Source of the DNA: Drosophila pseudoobscura
Lineage: Eukaryota; Arthropoda; Insecta; Diptera; Drosophilidae
Direction: 5' to 3'
Assembly (NCBI RefSeq): GCF_009870125.1
Contig: NC_046681.1
Location: 25,132,001 to 25,196,000, forward strand
DNA length: 64,000 bases
Shown here: positions 1 to 11,473 of the stretch, one piece after another
How the letters are laid out: the number at the start of each line of letters is the position of its first letter
Numbering within the stretch: position 1 is the stretch's first letter
The notes under the pieces: model-generated
Told to the model about the DNA's origin: nothing
Databases searched by the model: none
What the model saw: only the letters and a program-made list of their open reading frames with translations
Translations under genes and position numbers: made by a program

Positions 1-1212
1 GACAGGAAGAGATGGCGGCGCGCATGCGCAATAAATGCCCTAACCCCTCCCCTTCTTCTTTCTTCAACCGAACCGAACCCCACTCCCATATCCAATTAAA
101 TTTCTATTAATTTTTTACCAATAATAATACCCGAGCAATGCCATAAAAAGCGGAAACCATTAAAATGACTTTGAGAATCTCTATTGCCCAGAAGGAAGAA
201 GCAAATGGAAGAAAATTCTATTTCCTTTCTTGGGCACAAAAGCGGCTTACTGGGCGGGGAGGAGGCGACTGTTCGCGGTATTTCTTTTGTGTGAGCGCGC
301 TACAAACTTCCGGATTGAACGATTTATTGAAAGACACGATCAAAAGGAGGAACGGATGGGGCGATGGAGGAAAGTAGAAGGGAAGTGTTATGCATATACC
401 AAAGAGAGAGAGAGATAGAGTGAAAAAGAGATGGAGAGATGGCGAGACGTGTAGAAATTGCGTTGCAGTTTCCTTACATACAAAGTGTATGAACTAATTA
501 AAAGACAGTTCGGATAGCAGTAAAGGTAACAGAGGTAACAGAAGTGCGTTTTTGGGGTGGGGTGGTAACCCAATACATACATATATTGTTTTTTTTTTTT
601 TGATCACTCAGGCATGTCGTTGCTTGTCTCTCCGAAACAGATGGGAGATGGCGATTGAGAGGCAGGAGTAGGAGGTGTAGCCGTCTTTCGGTGGATGCTC
701 TGCTCTTGTTTATAAATCAAGTCACATTAAGTGTAATAATAAACGCAGTTCGAAGGGAACGCTCGGAGCCGGTTCTCTCAGCTTTCTATACCCTTTCAGC
801 AAAGAAAAAGTTTACTTCATTCTTTAAGCCAAGGGGTGGGCAGGCTTTTTGAGCTGCACAAACCCTTATCTGCACGAATCGAGTCGAACACACGACATGT
901 ATGTTGTTTCCTTTATTCTCGATATCCAGTCTCTCCCGCGGAAATCTACTTGCATGCTCTGTCAGGGATTCCCTCTTGTGCATCTAGGGGCGATGGGAGT
1001 CCGTAGAAGGGCATTAAAGCTTCGGCTAAAAGCGTTCTAGCCTTGAGTAAGTCATAAAGAGTGTACGGTACGCAGAAAAAAGGGAAAGAATTAATAAAAA
1101 TCTGTCAAAATGATGGCACTAAGCGCGTTCTCTGCTTGGCTAATTATGGAGAGCATGTTAAAAGAGAGAGGCGAAAAGAGAGTTGGTGAAATGTCAAAAC
1201 TTACGCTTCATT

Positions 1213-1253
1213 GCTCTCTCCCTCTCTCTCTCTCTCTCTCTCTGTCTGTCTGT
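1213..1253. repeat. (CT)n followed by (GTCT)n microsatellite
   Basis: The sequence is almost pure CT dinucleotides, then three GTCT units. CT/GA tracts are common GAGA-factor sites in Drosophila promoters and introns, but nothing nearby shows that this one is regulatory. Confidence 0.85.
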
Positions 1254-3199
1254 CACTCGCTCGCTTTGCTAACGATAACGACAACAAAATGCTGATGGCA
1301 CAAATTATAGTCAAGAAAGAGGAAAAAACGAACCAGAAGACGAGGCTCTAAAGCTGAAGACCGGCGGCAGGCTGTAGAAAGCTAGCCGGAGAGACAGTGC
1401 CCCAAGTCGGTTGAGGCCGACTGCCACCAACAGCCTGCCACTGCCACTGCCGCTACCACCGCCTGCCGCCTGCCGCCTTGTCTCGAGCCCCACAATTTCC
1501 GCCATTTATGACAGTCACAAATCGAGTTATACTCACACACATACATATACCCACCGCCGCGCCTCGCCTTGCCTTGCCACGTTTTTAGGCCCCCCAGCCT
1601 CTCCCCAAGACCGCTCGCGCGTACTTTCTAATTTCTAAGCGTACTTTTTCTCTCTTGTTGGTCCCTGGCCTGGCTGCCGTTTTTGATGGCTTTATACCCT
1701 AACCAAGCGAAAGACAATCACAGCATTGGAGTGATGGTGATGCCATCAGAGGTCTTCAATGAGTGTTCATCAGAGAATCCAATCCCCTAAAAATTGAACA
1801 TTAGAGAGTTATGATATTGCAAAAGAGAATGCCTGGCAGAAACAACATACATGTCGTGTACATGACGCAGAGCAATATTGAATTGAATCCTTGACTTTGT
1901 TAGAGTATCATCGAATCGGTTTCATACACTATTCTCCATCTCTATTCCTTTATGACGATTGTTTTTCTTTTTGTCATTACTTTTGTATTGTAGAAACAAG
2001 TTTTCAGTGTTTTGTTTCTTCTGCGCATGGCCAAAAGTGTTAATGTTCATTTGCGCATGCGATATTCCAAATTGCATGCAATAGAAATTTGTTGTCGAGG
2101 TCACACCGCTTTTCCAGCCAAGCATCAAAACCGTCACAACAAACAGTCCGTCCCCTCCCTTCGACCGCACAACAACCACAACATTCACAATGGAAGAACG
2201 GCAGCGAAATCTTTGGATGGAGGAGGTTCTTTTTTGGTAGCTGAGCTAAGTGATGGGAGGTCAAATCAGTTACAGTTACGTGAGACTCTTTGGGCCGCAA
2301 GGAGAACGGTTGGCAGCCCGTTATGGGAGGAGGCAGCAGACCAAATGGAAGGTTGGCTAGGCTTTTTGGCTAATGAACTTGATGTGGAGCACAGCACAGC
2401 ACACTGCGCTCTCCTCTTTTGATAAACTTGTTCCAGGCTGAAAGTTGAACGAAAAATGCTTCAGCTTAATTCATATACTTATGATCTAATGGAAGATGCA
2501 ATCGTTTTGATCTTTGATTTGAGCATGATCTGTCGAACTTGTACCATCGAATCAAGGGGATTGTCTAATAGAAGATGGAATCACTTGATCTCAATATGAT
2601 TCTTATGAACTCTGTTATATTAAGGATATCCATGAGTTACAGTCAGTAGTCAGACTGCTACTGAAAGTTTCTATAACCTTGGATTGAAAAAAAGACAGAT
2701 TTCAGCTTTGCATTTATGATCTTGATCTTAACATTTTTCTAATCATAGAATGCCGAACTATCGTAGTTAATTTGATTGTAACGATAACTGGATGAGCTAG
2801 ATCGGTGCAGCTAGTCCCGTTTCGATTACACCCATCCAAGAAATACTCGTTCCATCTCAATATACAGTTATTCCAAATCAATTTTCCAGACTGGAATACT
2901 TGAAATATTTTTTGATTTCAGTAATTTAGTGCAGCTCCCATTTGGAGTCGGCTCCCGCTGCTTTTTTCCCCTCTCCTCTGTCGCATCTCCCTGCCACACT
3001 AACTCTCCTCTACCTCCTGCCTCTTCCGCCTGCCTCCTCTTCTACTGCTCCATGCCCATGGCCGTTTGTCATTTCCAGAGGCGCGCCAATTGGCAGAGAG
3101 TGGCCTGCGAAGCATTTCTGCGCTCTCTGTGTGAGAAAATGTGGCCAAACGGTTAATAACAGGCGGCTGATCGGGAGGGGGAGTCAGAGTCAGTCAGTG

Positions 3200-3231
3200 G
3201 GGTGTGTGGTGTGGTGTGGTGTGGTGTGGTG
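3200..3231. repeat. GTGTG pentamer microsatellite
   Basis: Repeated GTGTG/GTGGT units lie on the + strand. There is no coding context. Confidence 0.8.
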
Positions 3232-4371
3232 GGGGCCAAGGTGCGGCAACCGCAACAAACGGCAGCAACGGGCCTAAAGGAAAAAGCGTGCGCAACTATG
3301 TAAGTATGTGACTATGTGACTATGTGAGCCGCTCCGACAGGAAACTTAAACTAGTTCTAGCAGCCAGCAGCTAGTGGTAGTAGCTCTTTGTGGCTTCTAG
3401 CCATCCGAAGCCATAAACTGGGACACTTGTTGCAGCAACGTGGACACTACACTCCAGAGATTGGCTGGCTGGCTGGCAATCAGACCTGGAGGCCAGAAAT
3501 GACAAACAGAGACAACAGCTCGAACCAGCAACGGAATCTTCCCACGCAGCTGTGACGCCCTCCAACTGGGAGCGGCAGCGGGCGGCCCCAAAAAAGAGAA
3601 GCCAACCTAAATCGTCTTAATGGACCATGAAGAGCCCCAAGGAGCTGGGGCCGAACAGGGCCGAGACCTGATACTGCAGCAGCAACAGCAAACAGCAGGC
3701 GCGTAAAGCCAAAACGCCGCCCCATTAAAGCACAGAATGCTAGAATGTTGGATGCACTTGCAGACTAGTATAAGAATTGTATAGACTATACGATTTCTGG
3801 AGTTGGAATTTAAGAAATTAACGCCCTAAGACACAATTCATTAGGTTCGATTTTGGTTCGTCGGAACTAGAGACGTTAGGTTATTGAACAGCTTACATAA
3901 TACAATAGTTCTCTAACTCAATTATGTTGAAAGTAATATAAAATAATATTAACAACATTATTTCCCCTACTCGTTCCTATCGCAAATTCGGTATAATTCG
4001 GTTTTATAACCTTACGGACGAAGACATCATTTCATAATTGGAGATGGTTTATGATTTATTTACTCAGATACTTTTCTGATATCTTTTGGGCAGTAACATT
4101 AGAATACCCTCTGCAAAGGGTATACTGGTATGCGAAAGAGAGAGCCAGAGAGAGCGAAAGAGAGGCCCCCAGACCGAGCCAAAAGCCGTCGGCGATGTTT
4201 GCGTGGATAAGCCCAAAAGAAAGTTTTCTTCTTTCATTGACAAAAACTTTTTTACTTTGTTGTCTTTTATTTTCCGCCGCGTGCAACGAACTTGGTCCGA
4301 GAAGTGGCCCCTGTTAACCCATTGATGCCCTGCGTAGGCAAATTTGTACATATGTATATTTTTTACATTTT

Positions 4372-5490
4372 TATACCCGATACTCAAAATGAGTATTGGG
4401 GTATATTAGATTTGTGGTAAAAGTGGATGTGTGTAACGTCCAGAAGGAATCGTTTCCGACCCCATAAAGTATATATATTCTTGATCAGCATCAATAGCCG
4501 AGTCGATTGAGCCATGTCTGTCTGTCCGTCTGTCCGTCTGTCCGTCCGTCCGTCTGTCCGTCTGTCCGTCCCCTTCAGCGCCTAATGCTCAAAGACTATA
4601 AGAGCTACAGAAACGATGTTTTGGATCCAGACTTCTGTGATACTGCTACAAAAATATTTCAAAACTTTGCCCCGCCCACCTCCGCCCCCACAAAGGGCGA
4701 AAATCTGTGGCATCCACAATTTTAAAGATACAAGAAAACCAAAAACGCAGAATCGTAGAGAATGACCATATCTTTTAGACTGCGGAATCTGAATTGGATC
4801 GTATTATTATTATAGCCAGCATCAAGAAAACAATTTCATTTTTTCTCGCCCTGTCTCTCTCTAACACACACGTAGCATAGGCGGCTTTGCTTAGAGTAAA
4901 ACATTAGCGCCTAGATCTCAGAGACTATAAAAGCTAGAGCAACCAAATTTGGTATCCACACTCCTAATATATCGGACCGAGACGAGTTTGTTTCAAAATT
5001 TCGCCACACCCCCTTCCGCCCCCGCAAAGGATGCAAATCTGGGGATATTCACAAATCTCAGAGACTATTAAAGCTAGAGTAACCAAATTTGGTATCCGCA
5101 CTTCTGTTAGATCTCACTATAAAACGTATATCTCAAAATTTCGCCACACCCCCTTCCGCCCCCACAAAGGACGAAAATCTGTTGCATCCACAATATTGCA
5201 GATTCGAGAAAACTAAAAACGCAGAATCATAGATAGCGACCATATCTATCAGATTGCTGAATCTGGATCAGATCAGATCATTTTTATAGCGAAAGGAAAC
5301 AAATCAATTTGCAGTGGCTACGCAGCGCGTTACGTCACGCTCAGACTGATTTTCTGTCTCTCTCGCACGCACTCTTTGTCGTGTCGTTTAATATTAGCGG
5401 CGTCTGCCGGAGGAGAGCCATACTGACTTAGTATCGGGTATAACTGTAGAGTTGCGGTGTCCGCAGCAACTCACAACGTTCCCCCTCGTT
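4372..5490 (+). mobile_element. DINE-1 / ISY-like non-autonomous Helitron relative
   Basis: The 5' end is TATACCCGATACT (4372-4384) and the 3' end carries its exact reverse complement, AGTATCGGGTATA (5430-5442). The 5' terminus also folds on itself (GATACTC...GAGTATT). A tetranucleotide GTCY array (about 4515-4568) follows, the known microsatellite core of DINE-1 elements. The body holds three diverged copies of a unit that begins with 'agactat(a/t)a(a/g)agct' and runs through a C-rich block (ccgcccc...aaagg) to 'aaaacgcagaatc(g/a)tag', at roughly 4576-4830, 4909-5045 and 5053-5290. After the 3' repeat comes a stem-loop, GAGTTGC (5449-5455) with GCAACTC (5466-5472), as in Helitron 3' ends. 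There is no coding capacity. The family name is recognised from memory; the boundaries are seen in the sequence except for the last 20-40 bases. Confidence 0.85.
4515..4568 (+). repeat. GTCY tetranucleotide array inside the DINE-1 element
   Basis: Consecutive GTCT/GTCC units form the central microsatellite core typical of DINE-1 elements. Confidence 0.9.
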
Positions 5491-7787
5491 TTATTTAGAC
5501 ATGGAAACTCCAGGGTAACTAACTAGCCCCAGCCAGTGGGAAATTTGTATAATTTGATTTAAAAAACTTTGTTTTACCCTATTATAAAGTCCAGAACTTT
5601 CCTGATCTTTACAGCTGCTTATGTATCCATTCCATGTGTGTAAATGGGATAAAAAGGCAGAGAATCTATTAATCCATTTGGGCTCAAATGTAGAGAGGTA
5701 GAACCTTAAAAATGTTCTTTATTCCCCATTCTTCTGATAAGTACTCCTCTTTATTTCGCTTTAATTTCCCCAATCTACGTTAATGGGTTAAGGCTGCTGC
5801 GGCTGCCTCTAACTGTGCCCCTGTCCCTGCCCCATGGGTGCTGCTGGTTGTTTGCTGCGCTGACGCTTTGGCATTAGTTACAGTTTTCCGATACACGAAA
5901 TTGACTTTACATATTTCAGGCAGCGGTGCGGAGAGGGCCAGCGCCGATGTAACAGGTTGTTGCTGCCCCCCGCATGCCAGCGCAGCCTCCAGCATGCAGC
6001 CTCTTTCACTCACACACACACATATATGTATTGATTTGCTGCACATTTCGAAATGCTGCCAAGGTGTATTATTTGAACAGGTAAGGAATTTCTTCCCTCC
6101 CGAGTTGTCTTATTTCTTAATTAGCATTTCTCTTGAACTAAGTACGTCGATCAAATTAAACTGTAACTGATAAAAATTTTGCTGTTGTTGTGATGGCACT
6201 TTCCTGGGAATGCCTCACCTCTTTATTAGCACACCTTGCAATGCTGCGCCTGCGCCTCGGTCGCTGCTTTTACCTGTTGCTGTTGCTGCATCGTCGGCAG
6301 AGGCTGCTGGTTTTGTTTGATCTTGTGTCTTATTGTTGCACGTTGTCGTGTATCTTTCTGCTTGTTATTTGTTGGTTTTTCTCCCCATGCTTCTCCCTGA
6401 TCCTCTCTCTCCCCCTCCCCTTCTTCCTCCTCCTACAATCAGCCCATTCCCGTTCCCTGTCTCTCTCTCTATCGCAGTCTCTGTTTCTCTTGTTAAATTT
6501 ATTGGCGCATATAAATGCCTCAAAATTGATGTTATTGTCGTTCATTCTCCACTCCAATCCACTCTACCGATCCTGATACCACTCTTCAGATTTCTCTTCC
6601 TCTCTCTCTTCACATCTTCTTTAACCTCCCCCGTCCCTTTGTTTTTGTCCTGCTTGTTTTTTTTTTTGGGAAATTGATTTTTCTTTACTTGCATTTTTCT
6701 TTATTGTCAGTGTCCAAAGATAAGTGGAGAAAAGGAAGGGAAAATGGGTTTGGAAAAGAAAAAAAATACAAGACAAAAGAAGAAATAAATATAATGGAAA
6801 GTGTGGGCGTTGCGCTGACAAAGTGGGCGTCACTGTGCATCGCCAGAGAATAGAGCAATTTTCGGGATCAGCCAGGGAGAGGGCATGGGCGGAATGGGTT
6901 AATTTCGAGTGGGCAGGGTCTCTGGGGGCTACGTGGGCTTCATCCCGTGGGATGGTTGGAAAATGGAAGCATAACTAAAGAGTATAACTAACCTTATGCA
7001 AACGGCCATCGATATCGATGTGGTATTCCAATGTTGGCTTCCCGTTTCACTCTCTCAGCCTCTCGCTCCCTCTCTTTTAGCTTCTGCGCGCAAACAAAAA
7101 CAAATCACAAATATTTGCGCATGCGCCGCCGACTGCCGCATTCCAGGGATACACACACACGTACACACGGACACAGTAAGAGACGCGAGGGTTTTTGCGG
7201 CTAATTGTTTAAACAACACAAAACACACAAATTATTTTTCACACTAGTTTTATTTGTTTGTTTTTTGGCTGCAGACACACACGAGCACACACTAACACGC
7301 TCGCACACGCATTCAATTTTCGCGCACTCTTTGCATTTTTTCTTGTATGTATCTTTTATTGGCTTGAATTTTCCTGCCTTCCCGAATGCCCTTTTCAAGC
7401 CAAAAAGACGCGTTCGCGTTGTTGCCTGTTGCGTTTTGCCGTTTATTTTATTTGCAAACTATCGAAGCGCGTTTTTGGAAGCGGTATTCCTAGCCTTAGG
7501 CGGCCGTTCCTGCCGGTGTCCGTGTCATTTGATGCGAGAATGCCACCCACTTTGATGATCCATACGAATTAAAACAATAACAAACTGCGCAAAAAACAAG
7601 AAGCGCAGGCGTAAAACCATACGCGCCGAATCAAATTGATAACTCTTTTTAGGTGCAAATAGTCACACGAATGTTTGGATTCCTTTTCTGAATATAGGAA
7701 AAATTCGACACTGTGTTTGCTTGGCCGCGTCCGAACAATTTCTGAGATACTTGAGGCGGCAAGGAAGGCCTTTCAAATGCGCAAAAC
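5491..7787. other. non-coding region, no supported gene
   Basis: No family-like coding frame is visible. The stretch includes pyrimidine-rich DNA (6370-6660), an ATCGATATCGAT motif near 7004-7017 and CA-rich microsatellite-like words at 7150-7320. On the - strand a sequence AAG|GTTAGT near 6990 could be a splice donor for an untranslated first exon of a gene running leftwards; that is only a possibility. Confidence 0.5.
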
Positions 7788-8095
7788 CGGTCAACAACAA
7801 TTTCAACTAAAGTATTTTCCATACATGGTTACTACACGCTAACTACACGTTCGAAACATATTAACAACATTTTCATGTAATTACCAAAGGCGACACCTGA
7901 AATGGAAATGTGTATTTTTGCCCGTTTATTTTTCATATAAGCCCCATGGAAGCGCCAGTGGGAAAAATCTCCGTTATCTACTTTTTGATATGCATTTTTT
8001 CCGACATTTAAAAAAAATTGAGATTTTGATGGCAAACGATCAGGAATTCAATGCTGATAACGAACTAGTATTCGATGTGGCCTGGGACATGGCTC
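7788..8095 (+). repeat. duplicated promoter/first-exon fragment, copy A
   Basis: This segment is homologous, in inverted orientation, to 14098-14310. The clearest match is 8017-8044, which equals the reverse complement of 14114-14141 except for about two differences. Upstream, blocks such as 'GTAATTACCAAA', 'CATATAA' and 'ACTACAC' recur in the same order in both copies. Copy A has an extra block of about 70 bp between its 'ATGGAA' and 'ATTGAGATTTTG' motifs. From 8031 it can be read as ANDQEFNADNELVFDV and beyond, open to 8139. No intact gene is evident, so I treat it as a relic of the first exon of some gene. Confidence 0.6.
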
Positions 8096-8545
8096 GAAGT
8101 GGTATCTCTACACGGTTTCTACATTGGAAAAGGGGGTGAAACCATAACGCGTCTGAAAATACTAGAAAATACTATGAAAATTATCAACTCTGCAAGGTGT
8201 GTGAGCTAGACGTGGTAGCAAGAAAACCGTCGGATCCTAAGATATATACCAAAATATACCACACAAAAATAGTAAACTGACGAATTCAATTTCCATCATA
8301 CATTTATCCTCGTTTTTGAGGCAACAGGCAGGTGAAACCCACCCCATTAATAAATATACCCGATTGCTTACAGTATATTGTTGATGAAAGGTGAGGTACG
8401 TAGGTGCCTTGATTTGTTGCTGTGCCGTTTTTTCGATATCAAACGCTAACATGTGAATGGAAGTTTTCTGCCCATCCCTATTGCGTATTTTTTTGTTTAT
8501 AAATTTTTCGAGAATAAATTAATTAAAAAAGTTCACAGCATAAGC

Positions 8546-9740
8546 ATGGTAGTTTGTCGGTTCTTCCAGCAGGGCTCCTGCCGCTTTGGGACCAAGTGCA
8601 GCAACGAACATTTTGACATCAAGTAAGGAAACAGACACAATATATGTATAAATAAATAACATGTTAGATTATATTAGAGTGGTGCTGAAGAATGACATGG
8701 AAGCCAGCATTAATGGGAAGATGTGGCCTTTCTCTGTTTACGGCCCATTCAAGGATAAGGCGAACATTCCCAACTTCATCGAGGACCAGTCGTTCGAGGA
8801 GGTCCGCCTGCTCTGCTACGAGGCGAAGCGTCTGAACAGCTTCGATCAGTTTCATCAACAGTTCAACCGGGAGGTCATGGAGGCCACCAACAAGATGAAG
8901 ACCATGATCCAGGTGACCCCACAGATGGTCGATGTAATGATCAAGATCTACGACGCTCCAGAAGGTGCCTCCGCCGTGTCCAGTGCTCCCAACCAAAATC
9001 CATTTGCCGCTACGGCTTCCAATACCGCTGGATCCATCTTCAGCAAGCCGACTCTTGGCAATCAAGTCAATAACACACAAAGCCTTTTTGGGAGCTCCAT
9101 GGCTTCGGCGAACTCTGGAAACAGCATATTCGGCGGCGGGAGCGTGGCCGGAGCAACAAGTGTTTTTGGACAACCGCAACAACAACAGCAACAGCAGGGA
9201 GCCGGACCGCAGACCTTTCAGGGAGGCAATATATTCGCTCAGGCGCAGGCCCAGCCCCCGAACCAAATGCCTTTTGGTGGTTTTCAACAGCAGCAGCCAG
9301 GAGGTGTCTTTGGTCAAGCTGCAGTCAATCCCAGTGGTGGGATCTTTGGCCAGGTGGCTCAACAGCCACAGCAGCCGCCGAGTGGATTGTTTGCCCAAGC
9401 GGCCCAGACAGTAGGCTTCCCTCAACAGCATCAGCAGCAGCAGCAGCAGGCGCAACAGATGATGCAGCAAGTGAATACCCAACAGCAGCAGCAACTTCTT
9501 CAACAGCAACAACAACAAATGATGCAGCAGCAGCAACAACATCAATTGATGCAGCAGCAGCAGCATCAACAACAACAACAACAACAACAACAGCAGCAGC
9601 AGCAGCAATCACAGCCAGGGGGAAGTTCTGTGTACAGCCTCTTGGAATCCTTGACTCCAGCTGAAATTGAAGCCTTCAAGGCGGATCAGTTTCTGCCAGG
9701 CCACGTGCCCTTCAATCCACCGCCACGCGAATTTTGTTAA
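8546..9740 (+). CDS. Nup42: Nucleoporin Nup42 (NUPL2-like), CCCH finger and FG repeats
   Basis: This FG nucleoporin sits on the cytoplasmic face of the nuclear pore. In other species it binds Gle1 and helps mRNA export. The coding sequence is 8546-8622 plus 8678-9740 (55 nt intron, donor GTAAGG), giving 379 residues. The first exon encodes a C3H zinc finger at the extreme N-terminus (C4-x7-C12-x5-C18-x3-H22), exactly as in NUPL2, which fixes the start. A conserved helical segment follows to about residue 130. After it comes an FG/FA-rich region with SLFG, SIFG, SVFG, GVFG, GIFG and GLFA motifs, then a long polyQ tract, and finally a short conserved tail near 'LTPAEIEAFKADQF'. It is tail-to-tail with Ada1, with 114 bp between the stops. 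It lies directly downstream of duplicated fragment copy A. Family assignment is firm; the exact fly gene name is less so. Confidence 0.9.
9421..9611 (+). repeat. CAG/CAA polyglutamine repeat within Nup42
   Basis: About 190 bp of mixed CAG and CAA codons encode long glutamine runs broken by M, H, L and A. The mixed codons argue against simple recent slippage. The antisense frame gives an artefactual poly-leucine ORF. Confidence 0.95.
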
Positions 9741-9854
9741 AAGTCTTCTTCGTAATAGTATAAGCTGTGTATATACCCTGCATGAGCACCCTTTGTGCTA
9801 CACCTACATGAATAGAACTGATTTTAAATAGGTTTCTATAATACTTTGGTTAAG

Positions 9855-10837
9855 TTAATGCATCATCATGTTGAGGCGCTCCATGTTGATCGAGTACACC
9901 GAGTGGGAGCCAATCAAGTTGCGATCCCGAAAGGCTAGCTGGCAATCCTTGAGGGTGATGAGAGTCCGTTCGCTGGGCATGCTGCAAATGGTCAATGAGA
10001 AAAAGTTAAGTAGAGCCAACAGTGGAAAGGGGAGAACTCATCTTACACTTCTTCGCAAGCAGAGAGAAAGATAACATCATCGTTTTGCCTTCTCATAAAG
10101 TTTGCCGTATTTAGCTCCTTGTCAAACTCTAGTAGACTGTCGTCCACCTTCTGGCGGGTCACAGTGTTCCTTAGGGCGGGATCTCGAATTGGGGCGCCCA
10201 CATCGTAGTAAAAGTTGCCTTCACCGCTGGTTTTGTAGTGCTTACGCTTCTTGATGATGGTTCCCAGCAGATCCTTGAGCAGCACTTGCACAGCCATGGC
10301 CACATACTCGGCCACGTTGTCGTCCACAGAAACGAGACCAATCTCCCAGGCACCGATCAGGAAACGGCCCATTATGAAGCCAGCATCGGGCAGGAAAAGT
10401 TCCTGGGCGCAGTATCGTTGGGTTGGCGGGTGTTGCTGCATCGGCTGGTCGCCACTTACCGTGGGCGGTGGTCGAATCACTTGCATATTGTCCTCGGCTA
10501 CAAAATCCAGCACCTCCAAGATTTCGAAATTCAAACGCTCCGCAAACGTTCGCGTGCTTCGCTTTCGCCGCTTACTCCTGTTGCTGTTGCTGGCCTGTAA
10601 AGGTGGCGTCGTCTCCACGGGGGCAAAGGCATCAATCTTGTTGAGCAGCGCCAGCAGAAACTGGTTGTGGAGATGCAACTTGTCCGGAGACATGATCTTA
10701 CGGCACTCACAGTCAAATTCCTCTTTGCTCCAGCGATTGCGAAACCAATTCTTCATGTTTGATCTGTAGCGCTCCCAGTTGTCGCCCAAAGCCACAACCA
10801 GAGCCTCCTTGGTGGCTATCACTCTGTCAGTCAGCAT
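9855..10837 (-). CDS. Ada1: Transcriptional adaptor Ada1 (TADA1), SAGA subunit
   Basis: Ada1 is a histone-fold scaffold subunit of the SAGA histone acetyltransferase complex in the nucleus. The coding sequence on the minus strand is 10837-10047 joined to 9981-9855 (65 nt intron, donor GTAAGA, acceptor TTTGCAG), giving 305 residues, close to human TADA1 (about 335). The N-terminal block 'KEALVVALGDNWERYRSNMK', then 'NWFRNRWSKEEFD' and 'LHNQFLLALLNKI', matches the Ada1 signature (ALGDN..., KxWFxxKxSKEEFD). The last exon adds the family's C-terminal 'IGSHSVYSINMERL' motif. I chose the ATG at 10837; upstream in-frame sequence has only a TTG. D. melanogaster has two nearly identical Ada1 genes; only one copy is visible here. 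Its 3' end faces Nup42. Confidence 0.9.
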
Positions 10838-11473
10838 TTTACAACCAATTGAAATAAATGCAAAAATCGGACGATTTTGCAATCAACAATCTTTAAATTG
10901 TTTTTATTTTTTAAAAACCTTTTAAACAAACAAACAAGTCTATTATTTATGAAATTTCTCCTTTTTGGTTTTTTTTTTTGTGCCGCGTTCGTAAATACAC
11001 CGATGGAAAACCGAACTTAACCCACTTGGCCCCCTATATTTAAACAGTTGAACAACTTGAATTAAACAGCAGAAAATAATGCTGTTTCTAAATTCTTCTT
11101 TTAGATTCATTTTAGCTCTTTACTTATAAAAAAATTCACGATATCTGTCACCTGAGCTGCGTTAAAATTCTTCAAGTTTAATAAGATTTGTGTGTGTAAA
11201 AAAATAACCTCTGGTCGACAATGGTCTAACCGTTTTCTGGCGGGATGCAGTATCAGATTCGTCCTTTACAGTTTAAAACGGTCCTTCCGTTTTTTGCAGA
11301 TTGATCTCTACGTTTTTGGCTTCCTTTTTCCACTGTTCTTGTTCCTAATAAGTCTCGCATTTGATTTGTGAGCGTTTGGTTCGCTGGGTTCTTACAATAT
11401 ATGTAATACATATGTGTATATATTTTTAAATAAAATAAGTTATGTATAGATAAATAAATAAATGCTACAAGAA
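10838..11473. other. Ada1 upstream region and probable escl 3' UTR
   Basis: A/T-rich spacer between the escl stop and the Ada1 start, both transcribed leftwards. No coding frame is seen. Part of it (around 11395-11473) must be escl 3' UTR: TTTATT words near 11454-11460 read as AATAAA on the minus strand. The Ada1 promoter should lie at 10840-11000. Confidence 0.5.

Larger units (their letters stand above)
1..4371. other. non-coding region, simple repeats, no supported gene
   Basis: I see no convincing coding exon here. The open frames are short, lack family signatures, and many run through low-complexity CT, GA or GTG tracts. Visible content includes a CT tract at 1213-1253, a GTGTG tract near 3200-3231 and a short 'ATACCCTCTGCAAAGGGTAT' motif near 4103, which resembles the 5' end of DINE-1-type elements. 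The texture (A/T-rich runs alternating with CT/GA-rich and CA-rich words) is typical of Drosophila intron or intergenic DNA. It could be the long first intron of a gene whose exons lie left of the window. Confidence 0.6.

Noticed and set aside
2012-2422. 136-residue + strand ORF
   Set aside because: No conserved motif, no Kozak-like start and a comparable open frame on the opposite strand.
8031-8139. Resemblance of NELVFDVAWDMA to the glycogen synthase N-terminus (FEVAWEVANKVGG)
   Set aside because: The similarity covers only about ten residues and lacks the following GGIYTV motif; it is better explained as part of the inverted duplication.
8664-9608. Minus-strand 314-residue ORF rich in leucine
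   Set aside because: It is the antisense shadow of the Nup42 glutamine and FG region; poly-Leu arises from antisense CAG/CAA.
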